This document shows, one piece after another, positions 26,314 to 33,629 of a DNA stretch of 33,676 bases (position 1 is the stretch's first letter; the number at the start of each line of letters is the position of its first letter). The position numbers were made by a program, and so were the translations under genes. The DNA comes from SKPH01 sp051748565 (lineage in GTDB: Bacteria > Bacillota > Dethiobacteria > DTU022). The DNA lies in NCBI GenBank assembly GCA_051748565.1, contig JBNJHN010000019.1:1-33676 (forward strand). Reading direction: 5' to 3'. The notes beneath the pieces are model-generated. The model searched no databases. It saw nothing but the letters and a program-made list of their open reading frames with translations, and had not been told where the DNA came from.

Positions 26314-26354
26314 GATAAAGGTGAAGTATTAAGCCGTTCTACTTCACCTTTATC
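26314..26354. terminator. Perfect 15-bp hairpin between two leftward genes
   Basis: GATAAAGGTGAAGTA (26314-26328) and TACTTCACCTTTATC (26340-26354) pair fully around an 11-base loop. It starts 17 bases beyond the stop of the GYD-domain gene and lies about 100 bases ahead of the stress-protein start. There is no T-run after it on the minus strand, so it may stabilise an mRNA end or act as a weak terminator instead of a standard one. Confidence 0.5.
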
Positions 26355-26371
26355 ATTTCACAAACCAGATC

Positions 26372-26647
26372 TTAAAAGAGCTTGTCAAATTCATCAATAG
26401 TTATTGCCGGAGTTGAAGTGAAGCTTATCCCAAGCAAATTGCCCATTTCAACGGAGGTTTTGATCATGTATTTAATTGTTGGAAAATCGACGATGAAAAG
26501 CAGATCGTTTTCGCCGAGTAAGGCATAACCGGCTTTGATTTTACCGCCATTTTCTTCAATTAAATCCTTGGCCTTTTCAGTCCTTTCGGGGCTAATTTCC
26601 TGCAGAGAACCAGGTTGATACTTGCCAAACATCATGTAAAGGCTCAT
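26372..26647 (-). CDS. GYD-domain protein
   Basis: 91 residues, ATG with AGGAGGG upstream. The sequence matches the small ferredoxin-like GYD family (COG4274): a first strand LYMMFGKYQPGS, helix ERTEKAKDLIEENGG, strand AGYALLGENDLLFIVDFP, and a final strand with TSTPAITIDEFDKL. The family is widespread, often near redox or stress genes, and has no firm biochemical role. Here it precedes a universal stress protein on the same strand, with a hairpin between them. Confidence 0.8.
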   Translation of the reverse strand: MSLYMMFGKYQPGSLQEISPERTEKAKDLIEENGGKIKAGYALLGENDLLFIVDFPTIKYMIKTSVEMGNLLGISFTSTPAITIDEFDKLF

Positions 26648-26957
26648 TCGGGAAACCCTCCTTTAATAGGGATATTATAATTAAATTATATAATCTGTTA
26701 TCATAATATACAATACAGTATTAACTTGGGTCATGGCAGTATTCGCACTGGCTGTTACCATATTTACGGTTCTAATGTACTTTAATTAATAAGGCTTCTC
26801 TGAATATAGTTTCAATGCAACGACGATTAAATAAACTCGTAGAGGATTTCACTTTTAAGCATTAGTTAAGACTGGTAAGATTATTAAAAAGTTTGATGAA
26901 ATTATTGGAGAACAGATTTGAATGCTTAATTAATCGCTAAAAAGGAGTTGTCCAGTA
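26648..26957. other. AT-rich intergenic region
   Basis: 310 bases between divergent genes. The only notable item is a short in-frame stretch ending MAVFALAVTIFTVLMYFN near 26735-26790, which looks like a single membrane helix but has no ribosome site. The promoters of the GYD gene and of the small gene at 26958 should be here; none stands out. Confidence 0.4.
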
Positions 26958-27146
26958 ATGAAATGTCCTTTAAGGGTTGATTCACAAGGCAATGCCTTAG
27001 ATTGTTATAAAGATGAGTGTGCCTGGTGGATAATAAATGCAGAAATCGAAGGTTCGAAGTCAACAGGAGCCTGTGCAGTGTTAGGGGTTGCAGTTAATGG
27101 TATATTTGTCACCATTGGAGGTGATGAAGAAGAGGATTATAACTAA
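26958..27146 (+). CDS. Small cysteine-containing hypothetical protein
   Basis: 62 residues with a good ribosome site (AAAGGAGTT) before the ATG. It opens MKCPLRVDSQGNALDCYKDE and then CAWWI; Cys3, Cys16, Cys21 and Cys39 could bind a metal together. The tail is acidic. Very short Bacillota proteins with a 'CP-r...C-k-eCAWW' pattern are familiar to me as unnamed proteins, often near phage or accessory genes, but I know no function. It stands 108 bases ahead of another small cysteine-rich gene on the same strand. Confidence 0.65.
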   Translation: MKCPLRVDSQGNALDCYKDECAWWIINAEIEGSKSTGACAVLGVAVNGIFVTIGGDEEEDYN

Positions 27147-27254
27147 TATTAATTCAGCTGATAAGTATTTTTAGGTATAAGAGATAGCTTTTCGGCAGTA
27201 TAATATTACGGAACTTGGCAATCAAAGGCTCACAATTAACAAGGAGTGTTAGTT

Positions 27255-27605
27255 ATGAAATGGCGTAAAAAGAAATCTGGATATCGAAGCGAATGTTGCT
27301 GGTGTGGAAAGAAAATATCCAAACATTCTCCAGTTTACGGACTTAATGCTAAGTTTAGGAAAGATGCTGAAACTCCACCTGTAGAAGTTGAAGGATATGT
27401 CATAGATCTCTATGTTCATGAAAGCATGGACTCCGCTGATTCTAAACTTGTAAAGGCTATAGTAACTGGTAAGAATTCTGATGCTAAAAAAGAGGGCAGT
27501 GATTTGATCTTTATGCTATGTTCTGAAGAATGTGGGCATGAGCTGAAGGAAATATTACAGGCAGATATAGGTTTTATTGATAAGGTATTGGGGGAAGGGT
27601 TTTAA
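27255..27605 (+). CDS. Small hypothetical protein with paired cysteines at both ends
   Basis: 116 residues from the ATG at 27255, eight bases after AAGGAG; an upstream in-frame start at 27246 lies within the ribosome site and is rejected. An N-terminal CCWCGKKI (Cys14, Cys15, Cys17) and C-terminal LCSEECG (Cys89, Cys93) could jointly hold one zinc, as in treble-clef or TRASH-like folds, with a beta-rich middle (VEVEGYVIDLYVH). No family is recognised. Confidence 0.65.
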   Translation: MKWRKKKSGYRSECCWCGKKISKHSPVYGLNAKFRKDAETPPVEVEGYVIDLYVHESMDSADSKLVKAIVTGKNSDAKKEGSDLIFMLCSEECGHELKEILQADIGFIDKVLGEGF

Positions 27606-27656
27606 ATATAATTAGATTTTGCGTATGGTACTATAATGAATAGAGGATAAATAATC

Positions 27657-27893
27657 ATGGATTCCTATGAACAGTACGAACAGGATTGTGCAAGAATTAG
27701 GAAAGATAATGAAAAAATACTGGCTGAATTTGGATAATGACTTTCTGATAAGAAGCTGTCATCAAAAACAATTGCTAAGCATTACGATAACGTAGAATTT
27801 TATATAAAAGAGTTCCTCTTGTATGAAGAAGCTATAGATACTTCAGATGGTGTCTATAAAATAGACTATTTTTTAGGGCAAACCTCGGCATAA
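27657..27893 (+). pseudogene. Broken small gene with in-frame double stop (SEC-C-associated family N-terminus)
   Basis: The ATG at 27657 follows AGAGGA. The frame reads DSYEQYEQDCARIRKDNEKI, then LAEFG, meets TAA-TGA at 27735-27740, then continues open in the same frame with LSDKKLSSKTIAKHYDNVEF, YIKEFLLYEEAI and YKIDYFLG to a TAA at 27891. Both halves together match the N-terminal helical region of a Bacillota family with 'WLsEKTIKKHVSNVDFYINEFL', often ending in a SEC-C metal-binding tail; the C-terminus is missing here. One frame kept over about 78 codons with a double stop points to recent decay. Confidence 0.65.
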
Positions 27894-28241
27894 ATATATC
27901 TTTGGCTTTTGAAATAGATCATATAGTGGCTATCTTATTAACTAAAGGAATATAAATCTTTGTCAGAGATAAATGATAACCAGTAATTAAAATCTTTAAA
28001 ACCAGCTTCCTTGAAATTAATTTTTATGGTCATATCTGAAAATAAAAATGCATGATTTATCCTAATAGTAACTATTACCACTCCGAAATACTCGATTGAC
28101 ACAGGCTAAAGGACTATTTAAGAAATAAAGAGGAATCAGTTTATTTACTGTGCCCAATGAATATATAAGGATCACTCATTTTCAGTTCCAAGCCTGAATT
28201 ATGGATTTAAGATAGGCTATAGCAAAATATACGATCTAACT
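27894..28241. other. AT-rich intergenic region
   Basis: 348 bases between the broken gene and the second stress-protein gene. I see no reading frame with a ribosome site, no hairpin with a T-run and no repeat. It may contain further eroded sequence from the broken gene's 3' end. Confidence 0.4.
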
Positions 28242-28700
28242 TTATTTTACTACAGTCACTATGCAATCTTTTGCTTCCTGAACTACCGCACCACTCACGC
28301 TGCCAAGGAATACTTTTTTAAAGCCACTAAGCCCTCTACTGCCAATCATAATCATATCAAAACCTTCCTCGTGGGCAGTTTCGACTATGGTGTGCGAAGG
28401 ATGCCCTTCTTTTAATATTGTGCGTGCATTTATGTTTTTTTCTTCAAAAAGTTTTAAGGCGTCCTGTAAAATCTTTTTCCGTTCATTTTTATGCTCTTCC
28501 TGCATTTTTCTAAACTTTTCCATTTCTGTTTCTGTTGGAACATACCCTTCACCCCATGGCATTGCAGAAAAATCAAATTTTTCGTCATAAACATGAATTA
28601 TTGCCACTTCATCAACATTGCATCCTTCGGAAATTATTAGAGCTTTTTCTAAGGTTTTTTGACTTTGCTCTGATCCATCTGTACAAACTAAAATTTTCAT
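28242..28700 (-). CDS. Universal stress protein (UspA family), copy 2
   Basis: 152 residues, ATG with GGAAGGAG upstream. It begins MKILVCTDGS like copy 1 and ends with the same ATP-binding glycine pattern (IGSRGLSGFKKVFLGSVSGA) and VVQEAKDC. The two copies are clearly paralogous along their length and differ most in the middle segment (residues ~43-70). They lie 2 kb apart on the same strand with small genes between, so a tandem duplication followed by insertion is one explanation. Confidence 0.92.
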   Translation of the reverse strand: MKILVCTDGSEQSQKTLEKALIISEGCNVDEVAIIHVYDEKFDFSAMPWGEGYVPTETEMEKFRKMQEEHKNERKKILQDALKLFEEKNINARTILKEGHPSHTIVETAHEEGFDMIMIGSRGLSGFKKVFLGSVSGAVVQEAKDCIVTVVK

Positions 28701-29002
28701 ATCAAATAGACTCCTTCCCTTATTTTATGAATATAAAACTACTTTAATTATAATATATAGTTTTGAATTATCATAATTTAATTCACCAGGAGTTAAAGCC
28801 TTTGTATTGAAAAATTTAAGTTGATTGTGTTCTGGTTTGAAAAATCATTTTCATAAAACCAGCGTCCATAAAATAAGAAATAACTAAAATATCAACCGAA
28901 TTTTTACCTGACTTTAACATGGTAATCTCTTACATCCCTGAAAAGTCTGATTGACATTGGTAGTTTGCTTTGCTATACTTTATGATGCAAATTCCCCCAA
29001 TG
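28701..29002. other. AT-rich region ahead of the tRNA cluster
   Basis: 302 bases upstream of the tRNA cluster. Apart from the consensus tRNA promoter at 28951-28979, no gene or repeat is evident. Confidence 0.5.
28951..28979 (+). promoter_or_regulatory. Consensus promoter of the tRNA cluster
   Basis: TTGACA (28951-28956), a 17-base spacer and TATACT (28974-28979) lie 23 bases before the first tRNA. This is near-perfect sigma-A consensus, as expected for stable RNA genes. Confidence 0.88.
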
Positions 29003-29089
29003 GGAGGGGTGTCCGAGAGGTCGAAGGAGCTGGTCTTGAAAACCAGTGACCCGAAAGGGCCGTGGGTTCGAATCCCACCCCCTCCGCCA
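29003..29089 (+). tRNA. tRNA-Ser(UGA)
   Basis: The acceptor GGAGGGG pairs with CCCCTCC, with discriminator G and encoded CCA. The anticodon loop is CTTGAAA with anticodon TGA. The T arm is GTGGG-TTCGAAT-CCCAC, and the extended variable arm (GACCCGAAAGGGCC) is that of a class II serine tRNA. First gene of a three-tRNA transcript. Confidence 0.96.
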
Positions 29090-29100
29090 GGAGATACAAA

Positions 29101-29194
29101 GGAGAGATGGCCGAGAGGTCGAAGGCGGTCGCCTGCTAAGCGATTAAGCGGGTAAAAGCCTGCTTCGAGGGTTCGAATCCCTCTCTCTCCGCCA
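29101..29194 (+). tRNA. tRNA-Ser(GCU)
   Basis: The acceptor GGAGAGA pairs with TCTCTCC, with discriminator G and encoded CCA. The anticodon loop is CTGCTAA with anticodon GCT. It has a long variable arm (GCGGGTAAAAGCCTGC) and a GAGGG-TTCGAAT-CCCTC T arm. It lies 11 bases after tRNA-Ser(UGA). Confidence 0.96.
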
Positions 29195-29197
29195 CAT

Positions 29198-29275
29198 GCG
29201 CCCGTAGCTCAGTCCGGATAGAGTAACTGACTACGAATCAGGAGGCCGCAGGTTCAAATCCTGCCGGGCGCACCA
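29198..29275 (+). tRNA. tRNA-Arg(ACG)
   Basis: The acceptor GCGCCCG pairs with CGGGCGC, with discriminator A and encoded CCA. The anticodon loop CTACGAA gives anticodon ACG, whose A34 is normally edited to inosine by TadA to read CGU/CGC/CGA. The T arm is GCAGG-TTCAAAT-CCTGC. It sits three bases after the second tRNA-Ser. Its 3' 45 bases recur with three differences at 33533-33577. Confidence 0.96.
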
Positions 29276-29281
29276 GCAAAT

Positions 29282-29330
29282 AAAGGGGTTTTCGGGAAGC
29301 AGCAAACTCCCGAAGGCCCTTTTGCTTTTT
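29282..29330 (+). terminator. Intrinsic terminator of the tRNA cluster
   Basis: AAAGGG (29282-29287) and TTCGGGA (29291-29297) pair with TCCCGAA (29308-29314) and CCCTTT (29317-29322) around a ten-base loop. TGCTTTTT follows. Confidence 0.9.
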
Positions 29331-29413
29331 AATTTATTATTAGCATGGTGCTGCCATAATTATACCGAAATTTTTTAGACGTTCAGGTTATGTTTTAGAT
29401 TTGCCCCTAAGTC

Positions 29414-30424
29414 CTATTCAGATTGTATAATGAAAGAACTCGACTGAACGGTTTCAACCCTAAGGGGTCGGCCAAAAAGCTGTCCCCGTGATCGCTGCTC
29501 AAGCAGATCCAGGGTGGGCAGTTCGCCTTCGCCGAGAATAGTCAGGTTCACTGTCTTGTCAGCAGTTTCGGTGTTGACAGCAATCAGGCGATACCCGCTA
29601 TCGGCAAGCCATTCATGGCTAAGACTATATAAACGTGCTTTGATCGTATTGTTAACAACCAGGTTATAACTGGTTAAAGATAAAGGTAGGGCGATCAAAA
29701 TGATTGCAACAAGGGAGATGGCTATGGCCTTTCGCCTGGCTTTAAATGAATGCTTGATAAAGATGGCCTGTGAGAAACCCATTAATCCGAAAACCAGTGA
29801 GCCGGTCAGTAAGATGGCAAAGTAATTGGTAACGAAGTAGAGCAGGCTGCCCAGGGCCAGGTTAATTCTACCCAGCGCTAATAAGATTCCCACATTGGCT
29901 AATGGCGGCAACAGGGAAACGGCAATGGCTACTCCCGGCAGCGTGTCAGAGACATCCTTGCGGGACAGGGCAAAAGCTCCTGCCAGGCCGGTTACCAGGG
30001 CGGCCAGCAGATCTATTAACCGCGGGGCTGTCCGGATCATAACCTGATCAATACCCTCAGGATGAAATAAGGAGGCCATCGGTAAAGTTAGAATATAGCC
30101 GACTGCGATGGCCGCAGCAATACCACCCAGGCTGATCAGAAGCGAGCTTAATATGGCTGATCGATCACCAATACTGACACTTAATGCCAGGCCCATAATC
30201 GGCAGCATTAGTGGCGCAACGATCATCGCCCCGATTACTACTGCCAGAGAGTCTCCCAGCAAGCCAAAGGTAGCAATTGACGCTGCAAGAACGAGCAGAC
30301 AAAAGAAGCGTACCAGCCTTTTGTTCATCTCTGTCCCCTCAAAAAGCAATATATCCCTGACCCGCTTTACCTCACTTGCATCGACAGGGCCGCCATGAAG
30401 AATAGTACTCACCGAATTGGCCAC
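29414..30424 (-). CDS. DUF389 (TIGR00341-like) membrane protein
   Basis: 336 residues from a GTG with AAAGGATGA upstream. About six to seven transmembrane helices span residues 38-270, with the conserved core GAMIVAPLMLPIMGLALSVS and DTLPGVAIAVSLLPPLANVG, both diagnostic for DUF389. The last 80 residues are a soluble domain. The family occurs in bacteria and archaea without an established transport or enzyme function. The gene ends facing the tRNA cluster and is the first intact gene inside the tRNA-Arg-bounded segment. Confidence 0.9.
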   Translation of the reverse strand: MANSVSTILHGGPVDASEVKRVRDILLFEGTEMNKRLVRFFCLLVLAASIATFGLLGDSLAVVIGAMIVAPLMLPIMGLALSVSIGDRSAILSSLLISLGGIAAAIAVGYILTLPMASLFHPEGIDQVMIRTAPRLIDLLAALVTGLAGAFALSRKDVSDTLPGVAIAVSLLPPLANVGILLALGRINLALGSLLYFVTNYFAILLTGSLVFGLMGFSQAIFIKHSFKARRKAIAISLVAIILIALPLSLTSYNLVVNNTIKARLYSLSHEWLADSGYRLIAVNTETADKTVNLTILGEGELPTLDLLEQRSRGQLFGRPLRVETVQSSSFIIQSE

Positions 30425-30690
30425 TATGGTATCATCCTTTCTCTGTTGAGGTGAACCTGTAAATAGGGGATATCATAAATAGGAATTTACTTTTCTGCTG
30501 GGAATATATTAATACACTATTAAGCTGCAGGTCAAGCTAATCCGACCTAAAAAGCAGACTTTCGGCCTGATTCGCCAAGGTTATAGGTGAGGCAGAAGGC
30601 ATTTATGGATCATCTTGGGGTTTTACGCTTAAAAGCATACAAGTTGAACAAAGAGGTAAATTAAAAGGCCCCGTTTTTGGCATAACTAAA

Positions 30691-31110
30691 CTAAGGGTGA
30701 CCTTCAACCGGTTTAACTGGAGGAACTTGCGAAAGAATCAATTGCAAACCCTGTTCTACCCAGGGAAGCGAGGCGACAGATCCGGCAACCGGTGAGGCGC
30801 TCCAGTGTTCGTCATAAGCCATCACTATAATGTAGTCGGCCTCTGCAGCCAGGGCAACCCGATCATAGCTATGCTCCAGTACTCAGATGTAGAGATCATC
30901 GTCACATCAACCGATAAATCAAGGCCTTCCTGGCGGCATCGCCCGCCCAGCTCACTGATAAAAAGCGTAAAATAATCCCGGTAATCAGTATGAAAGTTTT
31001 CAAAATCAACATTTATGCCATCCAGGCCGTATTCCAGGGATAGATCGATCAACTCATCGGCTATATCAATTCGAATCTGCTCATCACTTTGGAGTACATT
31101 CCTGTTCACA
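30691..31110 (-). pseudogene. Glycoside hydrolase family 18 fragment (spore-type chitinase-like), frameshifted
   Basis: On the minus strand from about 31110 the frame reads LIDLSLEYGLDGINVDFENF, containing the GH18 catalytic DGxxxDxE, then LDLSVDVTMISTSEYWS. There the frame shifts by one, near 30865, and continues as YDRVALAAEADYIIVMAYDE, HWSASPVAGSVASLPWVEQG, ending at a TAG at 30693-30691. These are the standard consecutive blocks of spore-associated GH18 glycosidases. Both the N-terminal part and the rest of the barrel are missing, so it is dead. Its upstream end runs in frame into the amidase remnant. Confidence 0.82.
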
Positions 31111-32023
31111 ATAGATTTAATATTACTTACAACCTGTTTTATAACTTCCGGGTCCTGGTGGCGTGAATCCAGGGTTATGCGAACGTTATCTGGTATTACT
31201 GTATGTACATTTGGGGCACCGCTAAATTCACCGGTTGTATATATCAGTTTTGAATCCAGCTTATCCAGTTCCCTGTGCAAATAAAGAATTATCTCCGCCA
31301 TGGCGTAAAGAGCATCTTTGCGCATCAGTATGGGAGTAGTTCCGGCATGGTTAGCCTGCCCCCCCGGGTTTTGCTCTCGCAATTAACCATCCCCAGCACA
31401 CCTTCAACTACACCAATATCCTTATTTTCTGACTCAAGAACCGGTCCCTGTTCAATGTGCAGTTCCAGGAAAGCCCTGTAGCCATTCGAGTTAAAGCGGT
31501 TTGCCTCCTCTCCCATGTAGCCACTGGTTTCCAATGCTTCTTTAAAAAGTAATTCCGTCTTCATCCTTTACAGCCAGCATGGTATCCTTATCAAACTTGC
31601 CGACAATTACCCTGAATACATCATTGCCGGACGAAAGCGGGAACCTTCCTCATTTGTTCAAACCAGAACGGTAAGCGGGTGGCGGGTTTTTATTCCTTCC
31701 CTGATTATGGTTTCAACCGCCTCAAGGCCGGTCAGCACTCTCAGTATTCCGTCGTAATTACCACCCTTTACCACGGAGTCCGCATGTGAACCTAAAGCTA
31801 TAGCAGGCAGATCTTCTGATCCTTTGAAAGTGGAATAAATATTACCCAGATCATCTGTTTTAATATCCATGCCCAGTTTTTCACAGCGCCTGCAAAATTC
31901 TTCCCGGGCTTACAGATCGGCCTCAGAAAAACAGAGGCGGGTTACTCCGCCACCCCCGATATCGCCAAATTTACTGAAGGTAGTTATTTTTTCCTCGAGC
32001 CTTTCTTTACTGCAATTGATCAT
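31110..32023 (-). pseudogene. M20-family amidase / N-carbamoyl amino acid hydrolase, decayed
   Basis: From the ATG at 32023 the minus-strand frame reads a hydantoinase/carbamoylase-family amidase: FSKFGDIGGGGVTRLCFSEA, a TAA (31912-31910), LGSHADSVVKGGNYDGILRV, a TGA (31660-31658), TNEEGSRF, then a frameshift into NGYRAFLELHIEQGPVLESE, another at a seven-G run near 31370, then GQANHAGTTPILMRKDAL and NVHTVIPDNVRITLDSRHQD. Stops, shifts and altered metal motifs (HADS for HLDT) show it is non-functional. It was about 400 residues when intact; the C-terminal fifth is replaced by the GH18 fragment. A plain sequencing error could explain the G-run shift but not the other lesions. Confidence 0.85.
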
Positions 32024-32066
32024 CAGGGTTCACAATCCTTTACCAGATGTACAAATTCAGGATATT

Positions 32067-32927
32067 CTACTGGTATTTCCTTTCTATTAAAACAGTGGGA
32101 TCAAAATCTTTTACCGGACCCTTATACGGTTCGCCACGACCGTGCAGATGGGGTCGATCCATGTGAGTAATTGCCGCTACCGGGCAAAAATTGTAGCAGC
32201 GGAGGCAGATTATACAAGAACCTTTTGTTTTTATCATGCTGTTTTCGTAATAAAAATTATCAACCGGACAAAGCCTTACACACTCTCCGCAATCAATACA
32301 GTTACTATAATCAATGCCGATATCGTTTTGGAGTTTATGGAAAACTTTCCGAAACGGAATACGCTGCATAGATCCAAGGTAGAAAGAAAATTGGTTAAAA
32401 CCGCGTAAAAATGATTTTCCGGCATTTATTTCTTCAGCTAAAAAAGCGGCCCTCCTCGCTGCCCTGCCCAATACACCGGCCAGGCGGTTATGATCGTTAG
32501 TATATGGAAGGCTGATGATGCTTACTGTTACATTGTTCGGCATCAGGAAATGTTCGCCCCACTGGATATTAAAGCCTTTGTCATGGAGCATAGTCCCGCC
32601 CACGGCAGCTCCATCACCGGACCATAGCCACTGGGAGCAAAAAACAAAAGCCCTTTTCCCGGATTGAGAGGGAAGTTGTGAAATAAAACTTTTAATCGGT
32701 TCGGGCAAATCAGATCCATGGATGGGATAGCCAAATCCTACTATTTCAGAATTGGAGATAAGCATAGAAGCCTCATCGACTGATAAAGTTTCTATGGAAT
32801 ATGCCCGGGCTGAGCGATCCAGTTTAGTGAACTGACGGACAAGCTCTTCGGAAACCCACCAGGTATTGCCTGTACCTGAAAAATAGAAAATCACAAGCTC
32901 TTCAAAGCCGTTTTCTTTATCTGCCAT
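32067..32927 (-). CDS. EFR1-type flavodoxin/ferredoxin protein
   Basis: 286 residues, ATG with GGAGGATAG upstream. The N-terminal flavodoxin-like domain has the FMN-phosphate loop FYFSGTGNT (residues 14-22) and the GFGYPIHGSDLPEPIKSFI segment. The C-terminus holds two [4Fe-4S] motifs: Cys210-x2-Cys213-x2-Cys216-x3-Cys220-Pro, and Cys238-x2-Cys241-x2-Cys244-x3-Cys248-Pro. This flavodoxin plus 2[4Fe-4S] layout defines the EFR1 family of anaerobes, presumed electron carriers or reductases with unknown partners. All cluster residues are intact, in contrast to the dead genes beside it. It starts 44 bases from the amidase remnant on the same strand. Confidence 0.88.
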   Translation of the reverse strand: MADKENGFEELVIFYFSGTGNTWWVSEELVRQFTKLDRSARAYSIETLSVDEASMLISNSEIVGFGYPIHGSDLPEPIKSFISQLPSQSGKRAFVFCSQWLWSGDGAAVGGTMLHDKGFNIQWGEHFLMPNNVTVSIISLPYTNDHNRLAGVLGRAARRAAFLAEEINAGKSFLRGFNQFSFYLGSMQRIPFRKVFHKLQNDIGIDYSNCIDCGECVRLCPVDNFYYENSMIKTKGSCIICLRCYNFCPVAAITHMDRPHLHGRGEPYKGPVKDFDPTVLIERKYQ

Positions 32928-33182
32928 TATCTATCCTCCGGTCTAGAGCATATAATCATCATATCAATGAACCATGCTATTTGACAATAAAAAAGGAAAC
33001 AAAATATCACCCGGGTTATAAAAATCCTTTAATCCAGTGGCCAGCGTAACTGGCTTTAATAATATTGTTAGTTAGAATAGACCCTCGAAGTTAATATGAA
33101 AAAAGGAGTTTATCTTTGAAATGAACTTTTCCAATCTCGGTCGCCCAGCATAGATTTATGCCGGCAAGAATAGCTTCTCTTA

Positions 33183-33503
33183 TCACCGACATCGGCATAG
33201 CGGTCTGACTGCCGCTGTGTGATTGTCCAGATCCGGATACTGCAGGCCGCAGGCCATGGTAAACGCAATCACCTTCATCTTTCCGTTACACTTGGGACAG
33301 ATCAGCGGGTCTCTGCTGTAAACTTTCTGAATCAAACGGCTCCAGCTTTTTCTATAGTTTTCTTTTGCTAGTTGGCCCCATTGTTTTGACACACTTTCGT
33401 ACAAACTTTTTTGCTGTTTTTCTGGTATTATTGCATGGTGTAAAGTAGTATTGTGTTCCCATCGATGCCAGAAATGCTTAAAAACAGGGTATAATGCTGC
33501 TAA
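33183..33503 (-). pseudogene. Transposase C-terminal remnant (IS91/zinc-motif type)
   Basis: The minus-strand frame is open from about 33503 and reads LYPVFKHFWHRWEHNTT, then KSWSRLIQKVYSRDPLICPK and CNGKMKVIAF. 'RLI-kVYe-DPL-CPkCgGkMrvIaFI' is the C-terminal signature of a transposase group usually labelled IS91-like or 'putative transposase'. After VIAF the match is lost and the frame ends at 33183. There is no upstream catalytic part or intact start. The open end lies 30 bases from a truncated tRNA-Arg. Confidence 0.6.
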
Positions 33504-33532
33504 GGATTATTAAAAGGCACTACTTCTGCTTC

Positions 33533-33577
33533 CTGCGAATCAGGAGGTCGCAGGTTCGAATCCTGCCGGGCGCACCA
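33533..33577 (+). pseudogene. 3' half of a tRNA-Arg gene (truncated)
   Basis: These 45 bases run from the anticodon loop (CTGCGAA) through T arm, acceptor 3' strand and CCA. They match 29231-29275 of tRNA-Arg(ACG) at 42 of 45 positions. The anticodon position would read GCG rather than ACG. The sequence to the left (ACTACTTCTGCTTC) forms neither the anticodon 5' stem nor a D arm, so the 5' half is gone. The downstream terminator is still present, showing this was once a separate tRNA gene and not a fresh copy of the first. Confidence 0.85.
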
Positions 33578-33588
33578 GAAAAAAAATA

Positions 33589-33629
33589 AGCCTCGCCTTA
33601 AATTATCCGGCGAGGCTCTTTTCTCTTTC
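33589..33629 (+). terminator. Intrinsic terminator after the truncated tRNA
   Basis: AGCCTCGCC (33589-33597) and GGCGAGGCT (33609-33617) pair perfectly around an 11-base loop, followed by CTTTTCTCTTTC. It differs from the terminator of the intact tRNA cluster. Confidence 0.88.

Noticed and set aside
26735..26790. Tiny hydrophobic frame ending MAVFALAVTIFTVLMYFN
   Set aside because: It is only 18 codons from its ATG, lacks a ribosome site and has an in-frame stop shortly upstream. A single-helix peptide cannot be excluded but is not supported.
27735..27740. TGA read as selenocysteine or a recoding site
   Set aside because: It is preceded directly by TAA, so recoding of the TGA alone could not restore the frame, and no hairpin suited to selenocysteine insertion is seen.
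30578..30790. Plus-strand open stretch with GEAEGIYGSSWGFTLKS
   Set aside because: It has no start with a ribosome site, overlaps the GH18 remnant in antisense and resembles no family I know.
33036..33060. GCCAG-loop-CTGGC followed by TTT as a terminator
   Set aside because: The stem is only five pairs and no gene ends next to it, so it is probably chance.
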